Source of the DNA: an uncultured Deefgea sp.
GTDB taxonomy: Bacteria > Pseudomonadota > Gammaproteobacteria > Burkholderiales > Chitinibacteraceae
Reading direction: 5' to 3'
DNA length: 64,000 nucleotides
Assembly (NCBI RefSeq): GCF_947072475.1
Contig: NZ_CAMTIA010000002.1
Location: 62,001-126,000, forward strand
Positions 35,017-44,527 of the stretch are shown in pieces. The notes under the pieces are model-generated. The model saw only the letters and a program-made list of their open reading frames with translations. It made no database searches and had not been told where the DNA came from. The first letter of the stretch is position 1. Each line of letters begins with the position of its first letter. The position numbers were made by a program, and so were the translations under genes.

Positions 35017-35832
35017 CTATCGTAACAAACTCAGCACTTGTCCCGCACTCGCCCGCGCCTGAACTTGCATCGCCAAATTCGCGTTATTACGCACCTTATC
35101 CTGTGTCCATTGCGATGTTGTTGCTGCGTAATCGGTATCGGCAACACGACTTTTGGCAGCAGATAAATTTAAAGCACTGGTTTGCAAATTTTGAATGCCA
35201 CTGTCAATTCGATTTTGAAAAGCGCCCAGTTGCCCCCGCTGTCCAGAAATCAGCTCAATATCACGATCCAGCAAAGAGAGGCTGCTATTGGCAGCACTGG
35301 AACTCGATAAATCAAGTAATCCGGCAGCACTCGCCAAGCCATTTGCACCATTTAAGCTTGGATTATTCAGGCTAAGTAAATCATTGGCATTGGGCCCAGC
35401 TTGAAAATTAAATGCGCCACCTTGCAAAAGCGCCTGACCATTAAATTGCGCGTTATTAACAATATCCGCATTGCTTTGCGACAATGCATCGGCCTCAGCC
35501 TGCATTGCCTGTCGATCACTCGCCGACAAAGTACCGTTGCCCGCAGCCACTGTTAATTCACGCAATCGATCGGTATTGTCCGAAATTGAACTCAAGGCCC
35601 CGTCAGCGGTTTGCGCCAAAGAAATACCATCGTTCAGATTTCTCACCGCCTGATTACTGCCTGCGATTTGCGCGGCAAACTGCTCAATTAAAGCGCTGCC
35701 TGCCGCATCGTCTTTGGCGCTATTGATGCGAGTGCCACTGGACAAACTTTGCAGGGTTTTCGCTTGTGTTGCTTGCGCCAAAGCCGCGCTACTTTGCAGC
35801 CCCAATGCCGCTAAATTAGAAGAGACATTCAT
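35017..35832 (-). CDS. short flagellin
   Basis: 271 residues from the ATG at 35832, placed 6 bases behind a GAGGAG Shine-Dalgarno. It begins MNVSSNLAALGLQSSAALAQ, has TKTLQSLSSGTRINSAKDDAAGSALIEQF and the C-terminal D0/D1 helix IQNLQTSALNLSAAKSRVADTDYAATTSQWTQDKV ... VQARASAGQVLSLLR. The central hypervariable domains are nearly absent, making it much shorter than E. coli FliC (498) but similar to other minimal flagellins. It is 7 kb from the rod/hook operon. No FliD or FliS gene follows it here. Confidence 0.92.
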   Translation of the reverse strand: MNVSSNLAALGLQSSAALAQATQAKTLQSLSSGTRINSAKDDAAGSALIEQFAAQIAGSNQAVRNLNDGISLAQTADGALSSISDNTDRLRELTVAAGNGTLSASDRQAMQAEADALSQSNADIVNNAQFNGQALLQGGAFNFQAGPNANDLLSLNNPSLNGANGLASAAGLLDLSSSSAANSSLSLLDRDIELISGQRGQLGAFQNRIDSGIQNLQTSALNLSAAKSRVADTDYAATTSQWTQDKVRNNANLAMQVQARASAGQVLSLLR

Positions 35833-35955
35833 CATCAACTCCTCACGCATCAATATACTTAGTTTCAGATTACGCCAAATATAAGCAAAAGCGAATATAA
35901 ACGACTGGCGGCACACTATGTCGCCAGCGTAAACTTACGTTCCAATTAAACAAAA

Positions 35956-36662
35956 CTACTCATGTGCCTTGATATAGCTCTCGGATTGATCGGCTTTCGG
36001 CGGATGCACAATATAGGCATCATAAACACCATATAAAGTCCCCTCACCGATCACTTTCCCCGTCATGGCCGTGAGTAATTCATTATAAAAATATCCAGGT
36101 TTTAAATTTAAAGGACGATTCAAAGCAAATACTTTGATGGTGTATTTATGCGCAAATCCCACTGGCACCATCCCACCATCCCACCATACGCTGCAGCTTG
36201 CGCAGCGGGCACATCAAAGCCTTTCATTGACGGCATATTAAGCATCACACCATCAGAATAACTATTCACGCCCTGTACCATATTATTGGCGTGAGAACGA
36301 CTGGCATTGGCCGGTAACGAGGTCATGGTGGCTGGAACAACCGTCAGCCAATGAATCCACGGAAAACCAATAATGGGTGAGGTATCGTAATCAACAATCG
36401 TGGTCACATACGCTGCGGTTGATTTTGGCCCTTTGGACCACTGCAATGGAATTGACTCTAAAGGCATTGCGCCTAATTTATCTTTGGATGCCGCGCCATA
36501 TTGAGCATCAATAATGCCATTATTAATACCAGAAGAAGAAAGGCTGAGCTGAATGAAGGGGAGATAATGTGTGTTTTTATCGACTTTATCAGTACTGGCC
36601 ACAACAGGAACAAACAAAAAAAGTTGTAAAACGACAATCGAAATACTTTGAGCTATTTTCAT
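35956..36662 (-). pseudogene. PEBP (YbhB/YbcL-type) protein gene, frameshifted by an 8-bp duplication
   Basis: The 5' frame (from ATG 36662) has a signal peptide (ends VVAST) and most of a phosphatidylethanolamine-binding protein fold, including PLESIPLQWSKGP, DYDTSP and WIHWLTV. It then runs into unrelated residues and stops near 36120. The remaining PEBP end is in another frame (HKYTIKVFALNRPLNLKPG ... up to 35956). The break sits in a tandem ACCATCCC repeat at 36167-36187: removing one 8-bp unit restores one continuous frame reading YGGMVPVGFAHKY. Thus it is a recent pseudogene or a phase-variable gene. It lies just upstream of the flagellin gene on the same strand. Confidence 0.85.
36167..36187. 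repeat. 8-bp tandem repeat causing the frameshift
   Basis: ACCATCCC occurs at 36167-36174 and 36175-36182, followed by a partial ACCAT (36183-36187). The extra unit shifts the PEBP reading frame by 8 bases. Confidence 0.9.
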
Positions 36663-36899
36663 CAATCAGCACTCCATTTTTCAAAATTTAACAAAACATT
36701 TCATGTTTTTATGAAACTATAAAAACATTTTCAGCTTGAATTTCTAGCTCACACCAATTTACAATTCAATTCAATTCAATGTTATTAAATTAAATGATGA
36801 ACGTAAATCCAATTTCATTGCGGCACGATGTAATTTCATTACAGCCAATCACCAAGAAAAACGCTATGCTGCAAGCCACTTTCAATTGAATGATTCTCT

Positions 36900-37505
36900 A
36901 TGTCACAAACACACCTCTCCCACTCGCTCATCGACGATTTACAAGGCATGCTCACCGGCGTGATTTTTGTCGCACTCGCCATCCAATTGTTTAAGCATGC
37001 AGGACTCATTACAGGGGGTACCACTGGGCTCGCCTTTATTTTGTTTTACTTGGGAGATATACCCTACGGCTTAATCTTATTTGTATTAAATGTACCTTTT
37101 TACCTATTTGCTTACAAAGTGCTGGGCAAGGAGTTCACGCTCAAAACGTTTGCCTGTGTCGCCAGCTTGGCACTCATCACCGAGTGGATGCCACATTGGA
37201 TTAGCTTTGGCAAACTCAATCCTATTTTTGCGGGTTTAATGGGCGGTTTAATGGCGGGAGTGGGGATATTGATGCTGATTCGACATAAAGCCAGTTTAGC
37301 CGGTGTAACCGTATTGGCTTTATATTTACAAAAGACCAAAGGCTGGCGGGCTGGGCATGTTCAATTGGTCGTCGATTTAGTTATTTTGGCGATTGGTGCC
37401 GCAATTGTCAGTTGGCAACAATTGATTATTTCAATCATTGGCGCTTTTGCACTTAATTTAGTGATTGCAACTAACCATAAAACTGGGCGCTATATGGGAA
37501 TGTAA
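36900..37505 (+). CDS. YitT family membrane protein
   Basis: A 201-residue protein with five to six hydrophobic helices. It has the YitT pattern near the start: LIDDLQGMLTGVIFVALAIQLFKHAGLITGGTTGLAFIL, including the GGxTGL motif typical of the family, then FVLNVPFYLFAYKVLGKEFTLKT. The C-terminal DUF2179 domain of longer YitT proteins is missing, as in many proteobacterial members. Function unknown, possibly transport. Starts at the ATG at 36900; upstream DNA is AT-rich with a short TTCAA repeat. Confidence 0.85.
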   Translation: MSQTHLSHSLIDDLQGMLTGVIFVALAIQLFKHAGLITGGTTGLAFILFYLGDIPYGLILFVLNVPFYLFAYKVLGKEFTLKTFACVASLALITEWMPHWISFGKLNPIFAGLMGGLMAGVGILMLIRHKASLAGVTVLALYLQKTKGWRAGHVQLVVDLVILAIGAAIVSWQQLIISIIGAFALNLVIATNHKTGRYMGM

Positions 37506-37522
37506 ATCAGAAAAAATAAAAA

Positions 37523-37551
37523 AGTCATCGATATATAAAATATCGATGACT
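37523..37551. terminator. bidirectional terminator between yitT-like gene and panC
   Basis: AGTCATCGATAT/ATATCGATGACT is a perfect 12-bp stem with A-rich and T-rich flanks. It ends both convergent transcripts. Confidence 0.85.
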
Positions 37552-37570
37552 AAAAAGTACGAATCCCGAT

Positions 37571-38413
37571 TTAATCCAGATTGACTTCAATATTATCGAT
37601 CAATCGAGTATTACCGAGCCGAGCCGCAATTAATATCACTAATTTTTGATCGGTACTTGATGCAGGTTTTAAGGTTTCAGCATTACGGGTATCGACATAA
37701 TCAATATCATGCCAGCCGCGAACGCGTAAATCAGTGACGGTTTGTACCGCCAATTTGGAATAGTCTTTTTCGCCCGCTTCAATCGCGGTTTTCATTCGGC
37801 TCAAATGATAGTGTAAACGCGGCGCTTCAGCGCGCTGATCGGCATTTAAGAACGCATTGCGTGACGATAGCGCCAAACCATCCTCAGCACGCCCTGTATT
37901 GACCGGTAGGATTTGAATATGCATATTCAAATCTTTAACCATGCTTTGAATCACAAATAATTGCTGATAATCTTTTTTGCCAAAACAAGCCATATCGGCC
38001 TGAACAATATTAAATAATTTCGTGACCACGGTAGCGACACCACGGAAATGTCCAGGACGAAATGCGCCACACAATTCGTCGGCAATCGCCGGTGGCGTAA
38101 CCTGATATTGCTGAATCACATTGGGATACAGTTCATGCTCATCAGGGGCAAAAATAACATCAACACCGCCCTGTTCTGCAATCAAAGCGGCGTCGTTTTC
38201 TAAGGTGCGCGGGTAGCGGTCAAAATCTTCGCCTTGGCCAAACTGCAGGCGATTGACAAAGATACTCACGACGGTATGTTCCGCTGCGGCTTTTGCAGCA
38301 TGAATGAGCGACATATGCCCCGCATGCAAGCTACCCATTGTCGGCACAAAAGCCACCGTGCCAACGGTTTTGCGCCAAGCGCGAAGTTCTGCAATGGTAT
38401 GGATGATTTTCAT
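37571..38413 (-). CDS. panC: pantoate--beta-alanine ligase
   Basis: 280 residues from the ATG at 38413 ([11 protein letters not shown]); a TTG start at 38449 would add an unusual extension. The nucleotidylyltransferase HxGH motif is in [15 protein letters not shown] (about 25-39), and [19 protein letters not shown] and [11 protein letters not shown] follow. The KMSKS-like loop is [12 protein letters not shown]. It makes pantothenate from pantoate and beta-alanine using ATP. Last gene of pcnB-folK-panB-panC. Confidence 0.95.
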   Translation of the reverse strand: MKIIHTIAELRAWRKTVGTVAFVPTMGSLHAGHMSLIHAAKAAAEHTVVSIFVNRLQFGQGEDFDRYPRTLENDAALIAEQGGVDVIFAPDEHELYPNVIQQYQVTPPAIADELCGAFRPGHFRGVATVVTKLFNIVQADMACFGKKDYQQLFVIQSMVKDLNMHIQILPVNTGRAEDGLALSSRNAFLNADQRAEAPRLHYHLSRMKTAIEAGEKDYSKLAVQTVTDLRVRGWHDIDYVDTRNAETLKPASSTDQKLVILIAARLGNTRLIDNIEVNLD

Positions 38414-38576
38414 GGTGTTTGAGAGCTGAGATTTGGAGGTAGATAACAATGACTAGAACACGAAAGTCAGGAAAGTCCGAGTGCAATCAGAAAACTACAG
38501 GTAAGACGCAACAATTGGCCGATTAAAACGCTAGATTATGTTTTATTTCGGCCTGTTCGTCGTGTTCGATATTGAA

Positions 38577-39368
38577 TTAAAACGAATGCTCTTCAGCCGG
38601 AAAAGTTAAGCCCTTCACCGCTTTCACATACGCCTCAACCGCGCCCTGAATACTATGGCTGCCAGTCATAAAGTTCTTCACAAAACGGGCTTTCTTACCG
38701 GGATACACGCCGAGCATGTCGTACAGCACCAGCACTTGTCCGTCGACATCAATGCCGGCACCAATGCCAATGGTGGGTACCGACAGCGATTCGGTAATGG
38801 TTTTGGCGACCGACGCTGGCACCATTTCCATCAACACCATACTGGCACCTGCGGCTTGCAATGCCAATGCATCGCGCACCAGCACTTCGGCTTCTGATTC
38901 AGTTTTGCCTTGGACCTTATAACCACCATACACATGCACCGACTGCGGCTGCAGACCAATGTGTGCGCAGACTGGAATACCGCGTTGCACCAAAAATTGA
39001 ACGGTATCGACCATGATTGCACCGCCTTCAATTTTGACCATTTCAGCACCAGCAGCCATCAACCGAGCGGCGTTTTCATAGGCTTGAGCGTGTGAAATTT
39101 GATAACTACCAAAGGGTAGATCAGCCAAAACTAGACCCGTTTGCGTGCCGCGAGCCACCGCCTGTGTGTGGTAATGCATATCGTCCATGGTCACCGGCAA
39201 GGTTGAGCGATGCCCTTGGATTACATTGCCAAGTGAATCGCCGACCAAAAAAATATCCACGCCAGCGGCATCCAATAGCGTCGCAAAGCTGGCATCGTAG
39301 CAAGTCAACATGGCTATTTTTTGGCCATCTTGTTTCATTTTTTGTAATGTAGTCAGAGTCGTCTTCAT
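38577..39368 (-). CDS. panB: 3-methyl-2-oxobutanoate hydroxymethyltransferase
   Basis: A 263-residue protein of normal KPHMT length. It opens [52 protein letters not shown], with the Mg-binding Asp motif VGDSLG. It also has [28 protein letters not shown], and [12 protein letters not shown]. It makes ketopantoate from ketoisovalerate with methylenetetrahydrofolate. It lies downstream of folK and 163 bases upstream of panC, so folate and pantothenate steps are clustered. Confidence 0.96.
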   Translation of the reverse strand: MKTTLTTLQKMKQDGQKIAMLTCYDASFATLLDAAGVDIFLVGDSLGNVIQGHRSTLPVTMDDMHYHTQAVARGTQTGLVLADLPFGSYQISHAQAYENAARLMAAGAEMVKIEGGAIMVDTVQFLVQRGIPVCAHIGLQPQSVHVYGGYKVQGKTESEAEVLVRDALALQAAGASMVLMEMVPASVAKTITESLSVPTIGIGAGIDVDGQVLVLYDMLGVYPGKKARFVKNFMTGSHSIQGAVEAYVKAVKGLTFPAEEHSF

Positions 39369-39496
39369 TGTTCGGTATCCATGCAGTTAAAAAGATCAGC
39401 ACTTTTGGTGCTGCTGCGGTGCTGCGATGACGGCAAATTGGGCCGTCCCGCAAAGTGCACCAATCCTAATGGAGATAGATCAGAAAATCGATACAT

Positions 39497-39994
39497 TTAA
39501 GCCGCAAGCGTGGCTTTCTGAGGAATGCGCGTCAATACTTGCTCGGCTACGGTAGCAAGAAAGTGCTTCGCTGGGCCAAGGTGTGGCATTTCAATTTCTG
39601 GCGCGATTTCAAGCAAGGGTTGCAAAACAAAAGCCCGCTGCTGCATCCGTGGATGTGGCACTTGTAAGTTGGCTAAGTCGTATTGCTCTTGGCCGTACAA
39701 AATCAAATCCAAATCCAAGGTGCGCGGTGAATTTTTAAATTCACGCGCACGGCCATTTTGAGTCTCAATCGCAAGCAACGCAGCCAAAACCTCAAGCGCG
39801 GTCAGCTCGGTGTCGATTTCGCAGACCGCATTCACAAAATCAGGTTGCTGGGTATAACCCACTGCCGCGCTACGATAAAAAGAAGAGCTGCGCACCAGCG
39901 TCATTTTTGGCCAAGCGGCTAAGCTGGCCAATGCCACATTGAGTTGGGCGATTGGATCACCCAAATTAGCGCCTAAAGCGACAAATATTTTCAT
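39497..39994 (-). CDS. folK: 2-amino-4-hydroxy-6-hydroxymethyldihydropteridine pyrophosphokinase
   Basis: 165 residues from the ATG at 39994, 4 bases after the pcnB stop. HPPK motifs: FVALGANLGDPIAQL, SSFYRSAAVGYTQQPDFVNAVCEIDT, then PRTLDLDLILYG with the metal-binding Asp pair, and PHPRMQQRAFVLQPLLEIAP. It transfers pyrophosphate to the pterin in folate synthesis. Its tight spacing to pcnB shows a shared transcript, a frequent arrangement in Beta- and Gammaproteobacteria. Confidence 0.95.
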   Translation of the reverse strand: MKIFVALGANLGDPIAQLNVALASLAAWPKMTLVRSSSFYRSAAVGYTQQPDFVNAVCEIDTELTALEVLAALLAIETQNGRAREFKNSPRTLDLDLILYGQEQYDLANLQVPHPRMQQRAFVLQPLLEIAPEIEMPHLGPAKHFLATVAEQVLTRIPQKATLAA

Positions 39995-39998
39995 CGTT

Positions 39999-41342
39999 TT
40001 AGTTTCCAGACGGCTTGGCTGCGGCGGGTTTACGCGGACGACTACGTTTACGGCGCTTGGCGGGGGCATCACCCGATTGGCCATTTTTGGTGGCCAAGTC
40101 AATCATTGCCGTCCGTTCTGTTTCTTCACTGACTTGAAATTGCGTCCACCAATCGGCTAATGATTTTTCCACTAAGCCGCAGTCGGCACGCAATAACAAA
40201 AAGTCATACGCCGCTCGAAACCGTGCTTGCTCTAATAGTCGGAACGGGCGCAAACCAACGCGTTGCTCAAATCGCGGCTGCAATAGCCAAATTTCTTTCA
40301 TTGCCGCACTGTAGCGATTGGGCACTGCTAAACGTTTGCTGACTTTACTTTCAACTTCATTCATCGCGTCGATCAAGGCGGTGATTTTAGTTTCACCGGC
40401 AGCAAGGCGTTTTTGCCACAGCGCTTCGACTTCATGCCAGAGCAATGCCGCAAACAAAAATCCTGCCGAAACCGGCTTGTCATCGGCTAAGCGCTGATCA
40501 GTATTTTCAAGGGCTTTTTGTAAAAACTTGGCGGTTTCTGGCTGAGAAAGTAGTTTGTCTAGCAATGGAAACAACGGCTGATGTAAGCCATGCGCTCGCA
40601 ACGCTTGCATACAATCCCATGCCTTGCCTGACAGCAATAACTTCATCATTTCGTCGAACAATCGCGCTGAAGGGATGTTCTCCAGTAAAGCGGCATGTTC
40701 ACGAATGGGCTTGCGGGTATCTGGCGCAATCGCCAAGCCCAACTTGGCCGATAGCCGTGCAGCACGCAGCATCCGTACTGGATCTTCGTGATAGCGTTTA
40801 ACTGGATCGCCAATCATCACTAGCTGCTGCTTTTCTAAATCTTCGATGCCATGGTGAAAATCGATAATTTCTTCGGTATTCGGATCGTAATACAAGGCGT
40901 TGACGGTAAAGTCGCGGCGATCGGCATCTTCAGCAATCGTGCCATAGACATTGTCACGGATAATTCGCCCGCTGGCATCGGTGGGTGACTCGGCACTACC
41001 ACGGAAGGTGGTGACTTCAATGATCTCTTCACCGCCGCGATCATAAAATGGCACATGCACAATCCGAAAACGGCGGCCAATAATGCGCGAACGATTAAAA
41101 ATATGCCGAACCTGCTCCGGCGTAGCGCTGGTCGCCACGTCAAAATCTTTGGGTGACTTGCCGAGCAATAAATCACGCACCGCTCCGCCCACGATATAGG
41201 CCTCGTAACCCGCCGCTTGCAGACGATCACAGACTTTCAACGCACCTGAGTGCAGCTGATCACGGCGAATACCATAGTGCTTGGCGTGCACAACACGCCG
41301 TCCCGGGCGCCGTAGCACCTTGCCGATAAATTTACGAATCAT
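39999..41342 (-). CDS. pcnB: poly(A) polymerase I
   Basis: 447 residues from the ATG at 41342 (MIRKFIGKVLRRP); an in-frame ATG at 41402 would add 20 residues not seen in relatives. Class II nucleotidyltransferase motif VGGAVRDLLLGKSPKDFDVATSATPEQVR (about 52-80), with catalytic DFD, then IIGRRFRIVHVPFYDRGGEEIIEVTTFRG. The Arg/Lys-rich C-terminal tail (KRRKRSRPRKPAAAK) is typical of PcnB. It adds 3' poly(A) tails that promote RNA decay. Distinguished from tRNA CCA-transferase by the long basic C-terminus and neighbour folK. Confidence 0.94.
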   Translation of the reverse strand: MIRKFIGKVLRRPGRRVVHAKHYGIRRDQLHSGALKVCDRLQAAGYEAYIVGGAVRDLLLGKSPKDFDVATSATPEQVRHIFNRSRIIGRRFRIVHVPFYDRGGEEIIEVTTFRGSAESPTDASGRIIRDNVYGTIAEDADRRDFTVNALYYDPNTEEIIDFHHGIEDLEKQQLVMIGDPVKRYHEDPVRMLRAARLSAKLGLAIAPDTRKPIREHAALLENIPSARLFDEMMKLLLSGKAWDCMQALRAHGLHQPLFPLLDKLLSQPETAKFLQKALENTDQRLADDKPVSAGFLFAALLWHEVEALWQKRLAAGETKITALIDAMNEVESKVSKRLAVPNRYSAAMKEIWLLQPRFEQRVGLRPFRLLEQARFRAAYDFLLLRADCGLVEKSLADWWTQFQVSEETERTAMIDLATKNGQSGDAPAKRRKRSRPRKPAAAKPSGN

Positions 41343-41493
41343 GGAGTAATTTTGCAGCTGCAAAGAGGCGAAACCCAATATTATACAAGCGGAGTGCTTC
41401 ATGCAGTGGATGATTTAAGGACTACCTGATGATTCCAGAACAAAAGCGGACTAATCACACCGATGAATCAATCTAAAAAAATATTAAATTTAC

Positions 41494-41544
41494 TAGGTAT
41501 AGCCACCTAAGCTACGTATTTAATAACTTAGATTCATATACCTA
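41494..41544. repeat. 51-bp dispersed inverted-ended repeat, copy 5
   Basis: The ends TAGGTATAG (41494) and CATATACCTA (41544) are a variant in which the triple G/C is TAGG/CCTA on both sides, i.e. changed in a compensating way that keeps pairing. Length is 51 bp. It ends 10 bases before the PhzF-like start codon. Confidence 0.65.
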
Positions 41545-41554
41545 AGAGAAAATA

Positions 41555-42379
41555 ATGAGAAAAATACAATATCAACTCGTCAATGTTTTTACTACCGAAC
41601 ACTTGTTTTCGGGTAACCCACTCGCGGTTTTCCCCCACGCGAGCGATATCACAGCAGCAGAAATGGCCGCATTAGGCCAGCAGATGAACCTGTCTGAAAT
41701 CACTTTTGTCACGCCAAGCGATCAAGCAGATGCCGCTGTGCGTATTTTTACCCCTAGTTATGAAATGCCATTTGCGGGCCACCCCACGCTTGGCACAGCC
41801 TTTGTGATCGCTCAAGGCCGCTCACATCTCACGCTGCAAATGAAAGCCGGATTAATCCCTGTGCAAGTGAATGGTCATCAAGTCACGCTCACCGCCAATC
41901 CACCCAGCTATCGCGATGGCCCCGAGCGGACTGAACTTGCTAGCGCCCTTGGTATTAGCAGTCATCACATTATTGAACAGCCGCTGTTTGTTCATTGCGG
42001 CACAGAACAATTGATTATCCAATTAGATAGCGCTGACAGCGTCTCGGCTTGCCAAGCTAATTCGGAACAGTTCATGCAAGTGGCAATTAATGTGGATGGA
42101 CGAGCAGGCGCCTTGGTCTGGGCTTACGATGGAGAAACAGTCATCGCGCGTTATTTTTGGAATCAAAATGGCGTCTCTGCTGAAGATTTTGGTACCGGCT
42201 CAGCCTGCGCCAACTTAGGCGGCTATTTGCTCGCACAACATAAACCAACGCCCTTTAGCCTCATCATGGAACAAGGCCACCGCATCAAGCGTATTGCGCG
42301 CTTGCAACTAGATGTAGATACCACGATTCAAGTCAGCGGCAAAGTAAGCACGATCGGCCAAGGTGAGTTTTGGATTTAA
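41555..42379 (+). CDS. PhzF family isomerase-like protein
   Basis: A 274-residue protein of the PhzF/diaminopimelate epimerase-like fold. Motifs: YQLVNVFTTEHLFSGNPLAVFPHA near the start, MNLSEITFVTP with the catalytic Glu, MPFAGHPTLGTAFVI, and the second half EDFGTGSACANLGGYLLAQ. It has the usual PhzF two-lobe arrangement. Family members isomerise small metabolites; apart from phenazine synthesis most substrates are unknown, and no phenazine genes are near. An AAGAGAAA Shine-Dalgarno overlaps the end of a 51-bp repeat copy. Confidence 0.9.
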   Translation: MRKIQYQLVNVFTTEHLFSGNPLAVFPHASDITAAEMAALGQQMNLSEITFVTPSDQADAAVRIFTPSYEMPFAGHPTLGTAFVIAQGRSHLTLQMKAGLIPVQVNGHQVTLTANPPSYRDGPERTELASALGISSHHIIEQPLFVHCGTEQLIIQLDSADSVSACQANSEQFMQVAINVDGRAGALVWAYDGETVIARYFWNQNGVSAEDFGTGSACANLGGYLLAQHKPTPFSLIMEQGHRIKRIARLQLDVDTTIQVSGKVSTIGQGEFWI

Positions 42380-43000
42380 CTCGTCCTTAGCCCCCCCCAT
42401 CGCGCTCAGACCGGCCTCGCTGAGCGCAAATAAGCGTGATGCACTCGCTGAATCAATGACCATCGCCCACAACGCTGACAAAAAAAACCAAAAACTTACA
42501 AAGTAAAACACAAAAAATACAGCAAATGTAAAAATTACCAACGCCAATCTCACCACTTCACAAAAACCCAAAAAAGATACATCAAGCAATTGTTTTTTAA
42601 CTAAAAAAACACATCCCACGCCTATATCGACCACCAGCACAACCACTGTGATTCTTACTAAAAATCAATTTTTTTCTGAATAAAACAACAAGCAGTTAAT
42701 TGTCATTTAATTCAGACATACACACAAAACCCTTAAAAAACAAAGCCTAAACCAACATTCCCGCAACAATAACCACCACATCCATTGACTGAGTAAAAAA
42801 TAAATAACCAATACTACTTACATAAAAAATTTATTACTCTACGTACAATGAAAGCATCAAAAATATCTACGTAAGTATTTAATTCCACTATGTAGAATTG
42901 AATGCAGGCTTGAATTTCTGATCTATAAATAAGCGCTAAGTCCATTTTAACTGGCGGTTACTTAGCCATAAGCTATGAATCATCACCTAGAGGATAAAAA
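42380..43000. other. AT-rich intergenic leader of the gad locus
   Basis: About 620 bases without a convincing gene between the PhzF-like gene and gadB. The first half has A/C-rich runs; a minus-strand 112-codon frame overlapping the phzF end is low-complexity and not believed. The final 160 bases hold three TCTACRTA motifs, described separately. No clear -35/-10 pair was found, as would fit an activator-dependent promoter. Confidence 0.6.
42838..42897 (+). promoter_or_regulatory. TCTACRTA repeat cluster upstream of gadB
   Basis: TCTACGTA occurs at 42838-42845 and 42866-42873 (28 bases apart), and a third copy lies inverted as TATGTAGA at 42890-42897. The spacing and proximity to the acid-resistance operon suggest regulator binding sites; which regulator is unknown. 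Confidence 0.4.
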
Positions 43001-44395
43001 ATGCTACATGAGAAAAACGCAGTACGAGGCGATTTACTGGATGAGGTTTTTGCCTCTAATGATCTATCAGTCGCTTTACCAAAATACAAAATTCCCGATC
43101 AAGAGCACGAAGCTCGCCATGTACTGCAAGTCGTTACCGATGAACTGATGCTCGATGGCAATTCACGACAAAATTTAGCCACATTCTGCCAAACATGGGC
43201 AGAGCCTGAAGTCCATCAAATAATGGATATGACGATCGATAAGAATATGATCGATAAAGATGAATATCCACAAACGGCAGAAATAGAAGCTCGTTGTGTG
43301 CATATGATCGCAGATCTATGGAACTCACCCGATGCCAGCAATACCCTGGGCACTTCAACAACCGGCTCCAGCGAAGCGGCGATGCTGGGTGGACTAGCAC
43401 TTTTATGGCAATGGCGTGCTAGACAAAAAGCAGCGGGCAAACCTTATGACAAACCTAATTTAATCACTGGTCCAGTACAAATTTGTTGGCATAAATTTGT
43501 TCGCTACTGGGACATTGAAATCCGTGAAATCCCAATGGATAACGGCCGTATTGTGATGAATGCGGCAGAAGTGCTTCAGCGTTGTGATGAAAATACCATC
43601 GGCGTAGTGCCTACACTGGGTATTACCTTTACCGGTCAATATGAACCGGTAAAAGAAATCAGCGATGCTTTAGATCAATTGCAAAAAGACACTGGCTTGA
43701 ATATCTCAATGCACATTGACGGTGCTAGTGGTGGTTTCCTTGCGCCATTTACTTATCCAGAGCTCGTATGGGATTTCCGTTTACCTCGCGTGAAATCAAT
43801 TAATGCTTCTGGCCATAAATTTGGTTTAGCACCACTCGGTGTAGGTTGGGTGATTTGGCGTGATAAAGCAGATTTACCCCAAGATTTGATTTTCAATGTG
43901 AATTATCTTGGCGGTCAAATGCCCACATTTGCCTTGAATTTCTCTCGGCCTGGCGGACAAATTGTTGCGCAATACTATACGTTATTGCGTCTTGGCAAAG
44001 AAGGCTACCGCAAGATTCATCAAGCCTGCTACGACACCGCGATGTATTTATCCGATGAAATTAGCAAAATGGGCCAATTTGAAATCATTTATAACGGCGA
44101 CCCTAAGCAAGGCATTCCAGCGCTAACTTGGAAATTAAAAGACGGTATTGAGCATGACTTTACTTTATTTGATCTTGCCGATCGACTGCGCATGCGCGGC
44201 TGGTTAGTGCCTGCTTATACCTTACCGGCTCATTTAGAAAATATCCCAGTGCAACGCATTTTAGTTCGCCATGGTTTTAGCCGTGATCTCGCAAGCTTAT
44301 TAATTAAAGACTATAAGGAAGCCGTTGCACATCTCAGCAAACATCCTGTTAGCGTGCCGTTATCCGAGCAAGAAGCCAGTGGTTTTAAACATTAA
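43001..44395 (+). CDS. gadB: glutamate decarboxylase
   Basis: A 464-residue PLP enzyme of the GadA/GadB family and length. Motifs: [79 protein letters not shown], and the PLP lysine in [14 protein letters not shown] (Lys273). The C-terminus ends in FKH, resembling the His-containing autoinhibitory tail of E. coli GadB. It removes CO2 from glutamate, using a proton and giving GABA. It heads a gadB-porin-gadC-glsA cluster; AGAGGAT Shine-Dalgarno. Confidence 0.96.
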   Translation: MLHEKNAVRGDLLDEVFASNDLSVALPKYKIPDQEHEARHVLQVVTDELMLDGNSRQNLATFCQTWAEPEVHQIMDMTIDKNMIDKDEYPQTAEIEARCVHMIADLWNSPDASNTLGTSTTGSSEAAMLGGLALLWQWRARQKAAGKPYDKPNLITGPVQICWHKFVRYWDIEIREIPMDNGRIVMNAAEVLQRCDENTIGVVPTLGITFTGQYEPVKEISDALDQLQKDTGLNISMHIDGASGGFLAPFTYPELVWDFRLPRVKSINASGHKFGLAPLGVGWVIWRDKADLPQDLIFNVNYLGGQMPTFALNFSRPGGQIVAQYYTLLRLGKEGYRKIHQACYDTAMYLSDEISKMGQFEIIYNGDPKQGIPALTWKLKDGIEHDFTLFDLADRLRMRGWLVPAYTLPAHLENIPVQRILVRHGFSRDLASLLIKDYKEAVAHLSKHPVSVPLSEQEASGFKH

Positions 44396-44527
44396 ACTGA
44401 ATACGATGATTTAGAGAGCCATCAGCAGTCGCCAAGCATGAATTGATTCATCTTGGTACTGCTGATGAATGACTTTGAAATCTAGCCGATTGATTTTGTA
44501 GCATCCTTTATCAATTAGGGGAAGATT

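Noticed and set aside
35833-35955. Sigma-54 or sigma-28 promoter for flagellin
   Set aside because: A TGGCG...TGCCG pattern has GG and GC 11 rather than 10 bases apart, and no good TAAAGTTT-N11-GCCGATAA was found.
42308-42646. 112-codon minus-strand frame near the phzF end
   Set aside because: Overlaps the real gene and is low-complexity AT-rich sequence giving Val/Phe runs; no ribosome site.
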